A stretch of 64,000 nt of DNA from Symbiodinium natans (lineage: Eukaryota; Sar; Dinophyceae; Suessiales; Symbiodiniaceae): the NCBI GenBank assembly GCA_905221605.1, contig CAJNDS010000750.1, positions 1 to 64,000 of the forward strand, given 5' to 3'. A program made the translations under genes and the position numbers. Under the pieces are notes generated by a model that worked only from the letters and a program-made list of their open reading frames with translations, had not been told where the DNA came from and ran no database searches. Positions 33,034 to 45,657 of this stretch are shown piece by piece; position 1 is the first letter of the stretch, and the number at the start of each line of letters is the position of its first letter.

Positions 33034-35329
33034 GTGCGGCTGAGGGCACGGCCCGTCTGCTATGCGCATGGCTCTGAGGATGTGTTGTGCTTCCCAGCTG
33101 AAGTAGATGAAGAAGGGCTGGCGAGCTTCCAGAAGCATCACCTCCAGAAGTCTTTGGCCAGCTACCCATCCTCAAAGACCCCAAGACATCCCAAGACGTT
33201 CCATGAGGTCCACTGGGTGCGTCTTTCGATCGGTCTGTGGTCAGTGTCGGAGAGGGCTGGCAGGAGTTGGCTTCTTCTCAGGAACAAGTACGCTGGAGCA
33301 GTTGGAGACTCCGCTCTCTTCGAAGAAGGCTCCATCCTCCAGCTGGGGCTGCTGTGCCCAACCTACTTGTAGGAGGAAGAGTACCTGGAGGAGATCCCAG
33401 CTGATCCTTCCGCACCGCTCCAGCCGGCCACGGAACGTCTTGGCCGCACGATCATTGCCCACGGCAGACCCAGATGGGCCGGCGGATCCCCATCTTCGAG
33501 CTGCAGGTGGAGAACCTCGAGTAGCAAGATCTTTGCAAATCGACGTGGATGCCGATGGACAGCTGGAGGCGCAGCAGCTGCCCCCAATCGTAATTCGTAT
33601 GCTGGACAAGGACGATGCTGGCAGCGGCGGTCTGATTCTGCTTTCTTCCTATGAAGTCATGGGACAGGCACAGTGATCACTGGAGAAACAGGACCTAAAC
33701 CACCTTCATGTCGCGACATGGTACGGGCTTCGGTCGGATGTCCGGAAGCTCTTCGAACCCGGCTGCCTTCGGCGAGTCTTTCGCTGCTGACTTCACCATC
33801 GAGCAGAATGAGCTTGTGGGGCTTGTGCTCTGGTCAAATCTCTGTGGCCTTCGAAGGTCCGGTGATCCCGTACCGTCATCCTCGCAGGGAGGCATTGACC
33901 AGCCCAGGAGCTGCATGCCCCTCCGGGCCTCGAGGGACTCGGGTGATCTACGGGAAGCCCTTCCTCTTGCTGCCTGACGTGGTTCTCATGCTGACAGCTC
34001 AGGGCACGGACGAGGGCTCTGCGTCCGTGAGTTTGCCCCATCACTTCCGAGGGCGAGCCTGCAAGGTCATCGAGCCTTGGGAGCCGAATCAGGCTCAGAC
34101 AGCTTTTTCCCGAATGGCAGTCAAGAAGGGCGAGGCAGTGTACCACTGCTACATAGACGTCTTTGCTGAGACATCGGGCCATCTCACATGGGGCAAGGAG
34201 CTCGTCGTGGGCCGCAGCCTGACGACACAACATCTCTTCATCAAGGACAAGGATAGCAAACACACCAGCCAGTACTTCAATCAGGGTGACTGGATGCTGG
34301 ATGCCCGGTCCTGGGATGAGCCCTTCGATTGGCGCGCCACACCCCCGCTATATGCTGAGCGTGCCCCTTGGGCCGAAGAGGCTGCTTCGCAACATGAAGC
34401 CCGTGAACTTTTCCGGGATGAGGACCCGCGAGCTGAAACAGCATTGCAGAAAGCAAGGACTCCGGCTCCCGTCTCACCAGCACATGCCGGAAGCGCTGAA
34501 CCCGGGGCACTTCACACACCACGATTACAGCGACAATCTGCACTCCTTTTTTCGGCCCGTGGGGCATCGGATCCGAGTTCGCCAGGACCGGGACTCGAAA
34601 ACCTTGGCGATTGCGACTTGGACTTCCGGCACACTTGAGTGCCAGCAAGATGGAGGTCTCCATAGCCGACCCGGACAAGGAAAGGGTCATCTTCAAGCTG
34701 GAGCCAACAAGAGCCGTAACTGTGATCCGATGTGGCACCAAGCTGGTGTCCCTTCTGGTGTCCCTTCCGCCTACAAACCAAGCGCCCAAATGAAAAAGGA
34801 CGGAAGCTGCACGCTGGCGTTGCCGCATGGCGAGCAGGTGAGCCAGCAGGTGAGCCTCTCCGCTGCGGAGGCCCGGCGATCCTTGAAGGCAATCGACGAG
34901 ATCTTTGAGCAGGCCAAATTTGATCAGGAGTCGGAGGCGAAGGAGAATTACACGAAAAACGTCCTTGTCATCCGCTTCGACAGAGACGTCCAGGTAGTGT
35001 GGGCTGCCCCAGAGCGCATCTCCTCTTGGGGCGAGCCTGGACAACTTCTCTTCGTGGTGAAGCTGGATTCTTCCGATGCGCTGGTTCCTGTGCGGGTGCC
35101 CTGCTTCGACTTGCTCTTCGAACTGGAGACTGCGTGGTTCCCTTGCAAGACTTTGGCAGGCCTCCATGGCGTGAAGAGTGAGCAGCTCAAGACAGTGGTC
35201 AAAGCTTCACCCCAGCAACATCCACCCTGCGCGGGCTTCCAGCGGGATGGCGGAGCACATCGCCGTCGGCCGGCGGGCACCTGGCTCCCATCCAAGATGG
35301 TGATGGACGCTCGTAGCACCCCGCTGTAA
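33034..35329 (+). CDS. Unknown multi-exon gene, U3 (full-length form)
   Basis: Includes the C2-like segment at about 33,371-33,676. It differs from U2 by Gly for Asp in LTW(G)KELVVG and by the TGAGTGCC change at about 34,637. That change puts a stop in one of the two overlapping frames but leaves the frame read as GTLECQQ open, a hint about which frame is used there. Stop TAA at 35,327-35,329. Confidence 0.45.
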
Positions 35330-35667
35330 ATGGCATATCTGCTGCTGGCGAAGCGGTGGCGACCGACGGCGTGCCTTCAATCCCGTCCGACAAGAGGTGG
35401 CGCTCCTGGGCCCAGCAACCTGACTGTTCTTATAGGAGAGATTTGCAGGGTTTGGGGGTTTAGGACTTAAGACTTGCGGCTTCGGAGGAGCCGGTGTCAT
35501 GTGATGGCATCCCTGTAGATTAAGGCAATGGAAGTGCCTTGAAGAGAAAGGGTCTCCGGAACAACCCCCAACACCCTTCGTTAGAGCACTGTTAGAGCGT
35601 TAGAGCAGGGCACCTAATTCCCCTCACCTCACCACAACTATTAGCCGCAAGGAATCGGGTGCGCTAG

Positions 35668-38600
35668 TTCCGCCTGCCGCTGCCCGTGACCGCTCACGTC
35701 GGACACGGCGCTGATGGATGCGACCATCACCGCGTGCAGAAGGATGCTGGGGATGACTGCACAACTGCACAAACGCCCCTAAACATACCAAGCTACCTGT
35801 AGGTCCCAAACGTCCTAACCCTCCACGCGCAGGCCCCAAAGCGCGAACCCCAAACCCCAAACCCCAAACCCTCGACACGAAGCCCTTGGGGTTTCTTGTG
35901 GGGGTTGCACAGCGAGATCCTCTACCCTACAAGACAGTAAAACTTAGTCGCCGCATCAGGCCGCGTCGCTGCGGAAGCACGTGAAGCTGCGGTTCGGCTA
36001 CTCCAAGCGCATCCTGGTGCTCAGGGAGGAGCCCAGCTCGGCGACATCATGTGGGGCTACGGCCACTCGGGGGCAGTCTGGGAGTTGCAGGGCCCGAAAG
36101 GGGCGGATTTGTTGGGGTTCAGGCGGGTTTAAGGTTTGGGGGCAGTGAGGCTTCACTTTCGGGGGTCTGCAATCGAGAGCTGGTAGAGGTGTTGGGAGTG
36201 ATTCGTGGGTGGCCCAGGTAAGAGCAGCTTCCTGGACGCCAGCTTCTACCGGGAGATGCTGCCCCCACCAGCAAGGAGCAGGTGCCCAACTTCCAGTCCC
36301 ACGCGCTGATGTCCTTGATGCTGGGCTGCCATGAATTTGTCAGGGCTCAAGGCTCAAGTTAGCGGACTAAAGCGACTGAAGGAATTCCATCCTTGTAAAG
36401 GAGCCGAGGGCTATAGGGATATGGGGCTGAGGACGTAGGGTCCCTCAGTGCCACCCACATTCCGAGGGGGTTAAAGCAGGCCTTTCGGCCTTCTCAAGAA
36501 TGAAGAGGTTGTTATACATAAGCTCCAATCCTACACCCTAAGCCTTAAAGCCTAGATTTGCACTGGTGGGGGGGGGAGGGGATCCCGAACCCTTTGATGT
36601 CAAGCTCCCACGTCGGGTTCAAGATGTTAAGTTTGTGGGTTTGTAAGTTTAAGCCAGTTCATTCGGGTTTGCAGGGTCTAGGGGGCAAAGTGCCAAGGAT
36701 GTGGTGCTTGAAGCGGATCCGTTGGCACGACGGTCACCTGAACCGGGCGGCGGCGCAGCATGCCCTGGACTCCTGGACAGTGGCCCTGATCTCCACCATC
36801 CCATGGTTTTAGGTTTGAGGGTTTACATAGGGTTTAGGGCCAGTTTCGGGGTTCAAGGTTCATCCGGACTTGAGTGCTTCCATGCAGGCCCTACATGTAC
36901 AAGTACGTAAACAGACCGCCCTGTCCGACCGAAAGGGAAGAACCACAGTGAGCACAACCTCTCGGGCCGACATCGTCGAAAAAAAACCATGACAAAAGAC
37001 AATCTTACAAGTCAGGAGGGATCTTGTCAGTCTAGCCAATGTTTTGGTGTTTTGTAAACAATTGGTGCCTCAAGTCTTCAAATGCTGTGCAGAAGCATCC
37101 CGTAGCATGAGAAGGCCGGCCGGTCCCTCTAGCAGCTCCTTGTTGCGTAACTTTCTTGGGAAACATGCGGAACCTCGAGCGCCTTGACTGTTTCAACGGT
37201 GCCGCTGTAGGTTCCACAAGGAGCAAGTCAAGTCCGCACTTTCACCACTGGTGACCACCTATGTTCCTTCAAAACGGAACAGGAGTGGCACATGAAACAA
37301 CACATCAATCCAGGGCATCTCTTGCGAAGTACCGTTGCCGGTCGAAGGAAACCTACGCAGTTTGTTTGCGGGCCTCAGGGTCCGGAGGTCCGGCGAGGGG
37401 GCGGGGGATACCTTAAACCCTAAACCTTTCGAGGCCCCGACTCCGAGGCCCCGAAGCCCCAGAAAGCCTTATCCTATCCTGGAGGACAGCATTGAGGCCC
37501 TGAGGCCCTCCGACTTCATCAAGGCCAGGCAGCAAAGTAACCAATGGGCCGCCGAGGGTGCAAGGGGGCCGCCTAGCATGCAAGGGGCTACTTGCAAGAG
37601 GACCCACACCCGAAACCTCAAACCTTAAACTCTCAACCCTAACCCTGATTCCATAAGAGGGGGAGCCCACAACCCTCAGAGTATTGCGCTGGTTTCGAGG
37701 CTTAGGAGAGAGCAGCTTGCAGAGTTGGGTTTTTGGGGTTGCCGGTTTTGGGTGTCTTCAGGACTTCTATTCTACAGGGATGCCCTAAGCCCGAAAGACC
37801 AAGCCACCGGAGAGTTTCGGTGGGGCCAAGGCCCTCAGGCCAAGGACCTTAGGCCAAGGACCCTCGACCCCAAGAAGGCCCTACAACCTAAGAAGCAGCT
37901 GGTCAAAATCCCGAACACCCCCAAGCACCTTAAATGCCTGGCACACCTTCAGTAGCCGAAGCCCTGAGAACCCTGAAGCCGCCCTACAAGCCCGCATGAG
38001 CCGTACGACAAAAACCCCAGAAGCCCTTGTAAGCCCTAAGCCCTAAACCCCGAACCCGAAACCCTGCCGCCCCACGAGCCCCGTAAGGAAGGCCCCGAAC
38101 CCTACTCCCTAAACCCTATACCCTAAACCCCCGAACAGGTCACCAATGCCCTGGCGCTGCTCGGGCTCCGCGACACCGGTCTGCGAGAGGCGACCCGAGC
38201 CTACGAACTGCAAACCCCAAAAAATGGGTCGGCTGTCTGAGGAAAGCCGACACGACTTTCAGAGTTCCTAGAAGCAGGCTCTGTCCCGTGTCGCGGTGCC
38301 AAAGCTCGAGGAGACCTTTGCGCAGCAGGCAAAGGGAGTCCAAACCTTCGGTGAGGGATTCTTCTGCAGTGCCAGTGCAGCTCAAGCATGCATCGAGAAT
38401 GGGTGAAGTATCTAGGCGCAGCTTGTGGTGGATGGATCCTGGCGTCTCTGTGTCTGTATGGAGGCTCTTCAAAACGGCAGTCTGCTGGAACAGCTAGCGC
38501 CCCACGCAACACACAACGTCCAAGTCCTGAGCCGCGTACCCTCAAACCTGATCCCGAGACCGTCAGACATTCTACCAATACAGAACACGAGCCACGTGCA

Positions 38601-40218
38601 CAACTTTCTGCAGCAACTCCCTCCGCAATAAGCATCCGAACTCCAGTTCCGCGACGCCGTGAATCCCGTCACCATCGGAAAGCTGTGGAACGACGAGGCC
38701 AGTAAGCTGAGGTATGTGCAGCGAGACTTGGCTTGCCGGCACACTGCATAGGCCATGCTTGCCACTGCATGCTGCGTCGTGCAGTGTGCTGTTGTGAAAG
38801 ACACATTCTGCCCCTCTACCAGAGTACTGGTCGTTTGCGGCCAGGTGACAGCATATCTTCTGGAGCAGCGGGCTTAACAATAACCTGTCTTGCAAGGCAC
38901 CAGCACCAACACTGGAGTCTCTTCAGGGTCCCTCAACTCGAGACTAAACCCGAAATACATCGTTGCCGAGGCGCTTCCGGAAGATCTTCATCACCGCGCG
39001 GCCCATGCATTTGTTGAAAGCGTGCGCTGCGCAAGGGTGCAAACGCCTCTCAACCCAGCACCCATAAAGTTATGCTCCACCCATGAGCAGGGCAAGCCGT
39101 GACTCCCTTAAACCGCAGGCCCCTCGGCGGGGTTAGGGCTCTTGGTTTTAGGGATATCGGTTTATCGTTTTCTTGGGTTTGTTAACCCGCGCTTCAACGC
39201 AAGAGAGGCGCCTGTGGGGCTTGGAGGCTTGAAACGAAGGGATTGCGGATGAAATGCATAGAGGCCTCTGAACAACCGGACCCCAACCCTCAAACCCCCA
39301 AAGGTACGAGTCTGCAGTGGTGTGCCGCATCCAGCGTCTGCAGGCCGAGAAGCCCTGTCGGTTTTCTCGGAACAAAGACTGGGGACTGAGGTGTTGCCAC
39401 TCCTCTTCAGAAATTTGGGTTTGGGTGTCCGGGCAGGGGACCACAAGCCTCCTCTCCCAAGTCGCGAGCTCACTTAGGCTACCCCTGGCACCTCAAGAAG
39501 CTGCAAACACCACTGGAAGCCAACAACTACCCCAAAAAGGTTGTCCAGGCAATTCATTTGAGGGGCGTTCAGTACATCGACTAGATCTTCGAGGGTTTCA
39601 GGCTTTGCAGGGTTGCGCTCCCGAGGCCTGTCGGTTTCACGGGGGTCCCCACAGGCCCCAAACGGTTCGGCTTCAGGGTTTAGGCTTGGTCGGGCCTGCG
39701 GCCGCAGAGGTTTGGCGGATGCTGTCGAAAGACTCCAAGTCCTTCTATGTGCGGCTCTCCCAGAGGTGCCACATTCATCAGCCTCAGGGTTGATCTCTCA
39801 CGGAATAGAGTGTGCAAGCAAAAAAACAAGTTTGAAAGATCGAGCCTTAAACTTCGTTGTTGATGTATGCCGGATCACACTGTGCTGTGGAATGTTTCTC
39901 CTCTCTTCGGCACCAGAACAGCGCCCATGTGCAGGCACATTCCCGACAAGGGAAAGGAGTGATCAGCTCAGCTTTGCTGTGACCAGGGGCTGTTCGTTCG
40001 CGGGCCGAGTTTTCTTCCTAAAAGGGCCTTCAGGGCTTGGTTCTGGTGTGCCCACACGGTTTCTAGGCATTCGGATGCATTCGGTATATTCCGGGCTGGA
40101 TATCGCTGTTGATGATGAGCTTGCTGCATGGCTTGATCTGTTACCAGTGGCCCTCCGAAATCCTAAAGCAGCTGCCCGTCCGAAAACCGCCTCCGGTCCT
40201 CAATACCGGCACGCATAA
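35668..40218 (+). pseudogene. HPR-like block, U4 (frameshifted 5' exons)
   Basis: Carries the same 5' indels as U3. It keeps the MLSKDSKSFYVRLSQRCH exon lost in U3, but has its own deletion right after GTGTGCAAGCAAAAAA at about 39,825. The last candidate segment (DIAVDDELAAWLDLLPVALR) is open to TAA at 40,216-40,218, as in U1. Confidence 0.6.
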
Positions 40219-40337
40219 CCGCACCCCGGCAAAACGCCGCGGGAGGATTCGCGGAACCTCCAAGCCGCCAACTCGTGGCTCCAGCCTGTCCCTGCCTTTC
40301 GCCGACCATCGTTGCTCTTCAACCTTGCTTCCCAGCC

Positions 40338-41139
40338 ATGGCCTTGCCGATGAAGAAGACCGTGAAGAAGGCAATGAAGGCCAGCCCCATGAAGGCCTTG
40401 GCCATGAAGGGAATGAAGGCAGGTCCTGCAAGACTGCGATTTGAGCTGATAGCCGTGCCGTCCCCTCGGCCACGAAGTCCCGCCTCAGGCAATGAAGAAG
40501 AAAGCCGTCAGCAAGATCGCCCACGGCAAGCTGGCGAAGATGGTCGTCTTCAAGGGTCGCAAGGAGATTGGGGTTTGGGGCTAGTGCTGTTGGTCAATTC
40601 GGCATTTGTTCACGAAGTTTTTCGCCAACTGCTGTGCCCCTCCGAGTCCTAGTCCTGACAGTCCTGCAGCAGCAGTTGCCTGAGGAGAAGACTTCGTCCG
40701 GCCTGCAGAAGGCGCAGCTCATGAAGAACAAGCGCGGCAAGGCGAGGTACCTATACTATTCTATACTTGGGTCTAGGGGTTTATGCTTCGGGGATTTTTG
40801 CGGGTCAGGGTTTATCGGGTTTAGTGAGTTCAGTGATCAGATTCTGTCGGTGGCAACCTGTATATGCATGCAAGATCGTGGTGGCAGGAACAATGAAACG
40901 CCATCGAAAGCACCATGCACGGATTGCATGCAGACGTGCTTGCCCGTGTTCGCCAGGTTGTCAGCAAGAAGCAGCATGCAAAGGGCCAGGCGCTTTTCAA
41001 GAAGTTCGCGCAGGGCTGGCTCGATGCTGTCATGACCGCGAGGAAGGAGCTGGGGATTAAGGGCTTCTGCGCTGTTGGCGGAAAGAGCGCTCAGGGCAAG
41101 GCGCTCTATGCCAAGGCCAAAGCGCTGTACGCTGCTTGA
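40338..41139 (+). CDS. Dinoflagellate histone-like protein, U4
   Basis: Exons 40,338-40,418, 40,489-40,563, 40,685-40,741 and 40,957-41,139. The deduced 131-residue protein is identical to the U1 copy. Differences seen by eye are silent (GCG for GCA in AQL) or intronic. The 33,262-bp offset from U1 is constant across all four exons, so no intron indel separates these two copies. Confidence 0.9.
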
Positions 41140-42014
41140 GCGCAAGGGATGTGCCTGCTTTCGTGGTAGTTCATGGAGCAGCAGTGTCAACGTGTACAGC
41201 TGACGTCGTGCAGACATCTCGCGAGCTTTTCTTGAAGCTCAAGTTTCGAGAAGTGGTGGACGAAGCGCTGCATGATGAAGTGCGCAAAGTCAAGTGACGT
41301 GCGTCCGGATCTCTTTATGCGCATCCTTTCCGGGTTCTGCCTTTGTATTGCTTCGGGGGACGCGTCCAATTTTCGTGATGGGCGCTAAGCCCTCCCAGCC
41401 CCGAAGCCTCCCCAAACTCTCTCCCCAAGACTTTTGGGGTTCAGGCTTTGTTTTCGAGTTTACTTAAGTTTACATGGCTTAGACACATTGCCTCGGGCTG
41501 CCACATGGGCCCAGGCCTTCACCGTTGCACTGGGACGTGTCCCGGCACCTGGCAGATTTGGGAGAGGCCGCGGCCTGCGATTCAAGCTTTGGGGCCTGAG
41601 CGTTTACGGTACCATGTGGTAGCCCAATCACCCAAGACCGTAGACCTTAAGACCCGAGAATCCTGAAAACGGTGCTTGCATGATGGCTTGGAGAGCTTTT
41701 TCTAAAGGCCTCGGTGGCTTTTGGGGTTGCAAAGGTCAGGGCTTAGATTCTGACTGGAGTTGTAGAGTTTGAACGTAAGGTACCTCAAACGCCGATTCTC
41801 AGCTTGTGCCACGCCGTCACTCGGCTTGTCTTTACTCCCGAGCGCAGTGGCTGTATAGCTTTGTAGTTGAGACTGACAGGAGACCTGGCGCGGACCTTCT
41901 CGGGCGCGCCAGTGGACCACATCGTAAGGTACCTCAAACAGCTCACGAGAACGACAAACCCCAAAACCGAAATCCCCGCTAGTCCGCCCGGCCGCAACTT
42001 TGCTGTGCTTCCAG

Positions 42015-43374
42015 GCTCATCGTAACTCCTTCCGCTGGGGCCCACTCTACATCGACATCGGCCTCGAGCAGCTGGAGGCCCGCACGGACTCAGCAGGCCA
42101 AGGTGGTCATGGCTGGAGAACCCTAAACCTTCAAAGCATCACCACAATTGACCTATTCAAATGATCCTGCTGAAGGAGGGAAGCATGTCGTTCACTTCTC
42201 ACAACTTCCTGCATGGCGGATGCAGAAACATTTGCTGCCTTTGCATGATGCACCCATTGCTATGACTCTGACATGTATCCTTGGTTGTTTGCGGTGGCGG
42301 TCGTGCGGGGTTTATGGCTAAAGGTGGATGAGCGAAGGCGATGCTTGATGGTCGATGGCCCATCATCTTTCTACTATTGCCCGGGCCCCTGTGGTCCTTG
42401 AGGAAGACCGAACCCTCCAACCGCAGCCCCACATCCGAAAACCCAAAACTCCAGCCAAGGCCCTAAAGCCCCAGGCGCTCTCGTGCCCTGCCCCAAAACC
42501 TTGAATCCGCTAAAGATTCTGGCGAAAGGGGACAGTGTGGGAGACGGGTCGGGGCTTCATTTTGGGGTCGTATTCCTGAGAGATCGGTTCAAGAAGTTTG
42601 GGTACCATGAGCTCTTCGTGGGGACCCAGGTAGCGATCAGTACTTGCCGGCAAAGCACCTGCAACACGAGATGCCCTGCTCCAAGAGTGAGTTGAGAGCG
42701 GCCTAGAAGGAGGTGACCAGGGTGGAGTTTCGAGCCTCGGGGATAGGGGGGGGCCATACGCCTCGACCGCAAGCCATACTTGAGCCCCCGATTGGGTCTG
42801 CTCACTTGGAGATTTGCGCTCTGTGTTCGCAAAGTGTAGGATTTCGAATTGAAGGGGTTCGGGGTTGAATGTGTTGAGATACTCACTCATGTCCTAAGAC
42901 GCTCCTTAAACCCCACCCCGGGCACCAGCCCCAAGATCACTTACTTCTACTTGAGGCTGACCTCGCTGGGCTGGGATGTCCGGCGGGTGCGCTGGGACGA
43001 CTGGCTGGAGTTGGGCAACGATGACGCTAGGCAGGGTGGCTTGCCTTCTCCACGGGTTCGGATGCGGTGTTGCGCACAGTACGCTTTGGCCTTCAGGGCA
43101 AGGTCATGTTCCTTTGCAGGCTTGTGATGAGTCAGCCCCTGGCCATTGGATCATTGGACCTTGCTCCGGATAGACTTGCAGATCACACTCAGAGCACCAT
43201 CTGAATGCAGCTGCCCTCAACGCACTTCCAGCCCTATACCCCAGATGTTGGAAGCCCTGAAGCGCACGCTACCCGACATCCCAAACTCTGAAGCCCAAGC
43301 CATGTAGGAAGCGGCAGTATCTGCAGATGCTCTTGGCGGACACGCGGCCAGTGGCCGAGGAAGGGACTTCCTAG
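42015..43374 (+). CDS. RAP-domain exons, U4 (intact RAP)
   Basis: The RAP exon 42,929-43,030 and final exon 43,308-43,374 are open and read as in U1, with the same GC donor. The first exon is also open (AHRNSFRWGPLYIDIGLEQL). The upstream block around 41,378-41,990, including the duplicated CGTAAGGTACCTCAAAC, matches U1. Because the HPR-like exons of U4 are broken, this unit could at most make a RAP-only product. Confidence 0.5.
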
Positions 43375-43560
43375 CGTGGCCGCCTCCAAGGCCTCCCTAA
43401 ACATATCTAAAGATATCTGCACCTTGCGCAAGCCAACCTGTTTCATCCTTTCAGGCCCCAACTGCTTAAAAGCTCTAAACTAGAACCCTTTGCGTTGATT
43501 CCTCCTCTGGTTTAGGATGGTTCAGGATCTAAGGCCGGACCCCTGCAATGTTTATGAGCC

Positions 43561-44061
43561 ATGTTACCGGTACCCGGGTTTAGGCATGAAGGGTTCCACA
43601 GCCCTGCCTTCGAGGAGTTGCGAGACCGTGCTCCGCTCCCAACCGACGATGTGCGAGAGAAGCTGAGGCAGCTCCTTTCCTGCGCGATGGGGGGGGGGGC
43701 CGCAAGGGGGCATGCAGTGTCCTGCAGAGCCCGTCTTGAGGCTATAGGCCTCCAGACATGCCCAGAAGTAGACTGTCAAGCCCAGGACCCCTCAACCCCC
43801 ACCCAAACCCCAAAACAGCCATAACGCGAAGCCGTCCGGAACGAGCGCGCAGGCAGTTCCGCGCCCTCCAGGCTGCCAAGGAAGCCGCAGAGGCCGCCAT
43901 GGGCTCAGCCGCGGATCTCCTTACGTTTTCGCCCTGATCAGTCTTTACAACTTGGTTGCTTGGTCAGCTGCCGTGGTTTGTTGTCTTTTCTCCGCGCGCA
44001 AGAGCCCTGCACGCCGTCCCAGGCCGAAAAGGAGGCTTCCAGGATCGACTTTGAAATCTGA
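43561..44061 (+). CDS. Small helical protein, U4 copy
   Basis: ATG at 43,561 and the same segments as U1, except that CAGCCATAACGC replaces CAGCCCCAACGC, which puts a TAA in the frame read through from the first segment. If that stretch is intronic the change is harmless. The last exon ends at 44,061. Confidence 0.35.
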
Positions 44062-44625
44062 GCGCTGCCGAGCGAAAAAAGGGAAGATAGCTCTGAGATG
44101 CTTGATGTTGTCTATATCTGTCTATGATTCTGCCTGTCGTCCCACCTTTGTTATCTTTGCAGTTTGGGGAGCGTGTGTCGGAAGATGGTCGGACGTTTGG
44201 TTCCCGCCTGGCAAGGCTGATGACATGCTGGCCGATCCTGCTGTTGGTTTAGTTCAGCAGTTTAGTAACTGAATTCGGCATTTGCCTCGACTTTGAGTTT
44301 CTCATGCTTTCAAGCTGTGATCTAGAGATATCTGTTCAGGAGGGAGTGGGTCCGAGCCTTCACAGAAACATGAGATAACATGAGCATCAGTCTTCATTGC
44401 CCTGGTTAGAGGTTCTTGGGTTGGAAAGGGGTTGGAAAGGGGTTGGAAGTACCTTAGTTATGCACCAGCTGGCTTCAGGGTTTAGGGCTTAGGGAACCCT
44501 CAACAGTTTCCCATTCATGCTGGAAGGGGCGCTGTGAATCGGTCTTGCGCTTGGACATGCTTTGCCACGACGATGCAGGACTTTCTGTCAAGGAGACTAT
44601 TTCCCATATTAGGTGTCTGGCAGCA

Positions 44626-45609
44626 ATGTCGTTCGCCAAGGCTCCCCGCTTCCGCGCAGGCAAGGCTCCCACGCCAGGCCCAGGGCAGTACCGGCAAGCC
44701 AAGAGCCTGTCAGGTCCGAGCTATAGCTTCGGAAAGCCGGTGACAGTGAAGCCGAAGGGCACACCAAGGCAGCAATCAGAGCATCCCAGGCTTCCCAAGG
44801 TGCAGAAAGACCAGCTGACGCTGTTGGCGCAGCTTGGCCGCGGTGGGCTTGCGACCGTGCACAGAGCACGCCTCTCCGGCAAGGAGTTGGCAGTGAAGCT
44901 TGTCCGCTCTCAGCCTGGGCTCCACAACCCGGAGCAGGACCGCGAAGGCCTGCACAAAGAGGCTCTGCTCCTCGCCAGCCTAAACCACGCCAACATCGTG
45001 CGGGCAGTGTGCTTGGTCACCGAGGAGGGTGCAGTCATGGGCTTTGGCCTGGAGCTCCTCGGCCTGTCCCTCGAAGCTGCCGCTCAGAGCGGCCAGCTGA
45101 GCCCTCAGCGCCTGGCAAGTGCCGTGGCGCCCATTTGCATGGCCCTGGCACATTTGCACCAGCGGCTGATCGCCCACCTGGATGTGAAGCCAGCAAACAT
45201 CTGCTTCACGGCCCAGCTTACGGGCGTGAAGCTGGTCGACCTGGATGCAGCGATGCCCTTGCAACATCAAGATGAGGTGGGCCAGCGCCTTCCCGGGAAC
45301 GTCGCAGCCTGGTCTCCGGAGATCGCCAAGAAACAGCCGTACAGTCCTCTGGCCGAGGACGGCTACCAAGCCGGGTGGACCTTCTCGAAGCTCATCGAGG
45401 TTACACAAGGATCGCCCGACGAAGTGCTGCTGAGGCGTCTGCAGCCCTTGCTTGGCCCTGCCGAGTCACGGCCGAGCATGCAGAAGATGCTGGATGAGAA
45501 CCTCAGGCAGCCAGTGGAGCGGGTCAGAGAGCTGTTGCAGCTCGAAGGGCGCCCAGTCCTCCTTGGGAGCCGACCTCCGCAAAACCCACTAGAGAAGCTA
45601 TTTGGCTGA
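44626..45609 (+). CDS. SHIPPO-motif protein kinase, U4
   Basis: 327 residues. It belongs to the U5 haplotype: His100, Ser118, Met172, Val297. Private changes are Met for Ile in the GAVMGF stretch and Leu for Met in ALAHLHQ. The upstream G-tract is only 4 long, so the upstream ATG is out of frame. Kinase motifs are unchanged. Confidence 0.87.
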   Translation: MSFAKAPRFRAGKAPTPGPGQYRQAKSLSGPSYSFGKPVTVKPKGTPRQQSEHPRLPKVQKDQLTLLAQLGRGGLATVHRARLSGKELAVKLVRSQPGLHNPEQDREGLHKEALLLASLNHANIVRAVCLVTEEGAVMGFGLELLGLSLEAAAQSGQLSPQRLASAVAPICMALAHLHQRLIAHLDVKPANICFTAQLTGVKLVDLDAAMPLQHQDEVGQRLPGNVAAWSPEIAKKQPYSPLAEDGYQAGWTFSKLIEVTQGSPDEVLLRRLQPLLGPAESRPSMQKMLDENLRQPVERVRELLQLEGRPVLLGSRPPQNPLEKLFG

Positions 45610-45657
45610 GAGCATGCGGGGGCACTGAGCTGAGCTCAAGGTGCTTGGCTGCAGCAT

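Larger units (their letters stand above)
22960..35389 (+). repeat. Array unit U3 (long form)
   Basis: Full gene order including a histone-like gene. Its first third is nearly identical to U4. It has private deletions: 49 bp of the exon equivalent to U1 6,362-6,410, and about 200 bp equivalent to U1 8,528-8,728, starting at one of two CGTAAGGTACCTCAAAC repeats. Gene-poor stretches are 27,749-27,867 (spacer), 28,674-29,361 (3' flank and RAP leader) and 31,418-32,001. Confidence 0.9.
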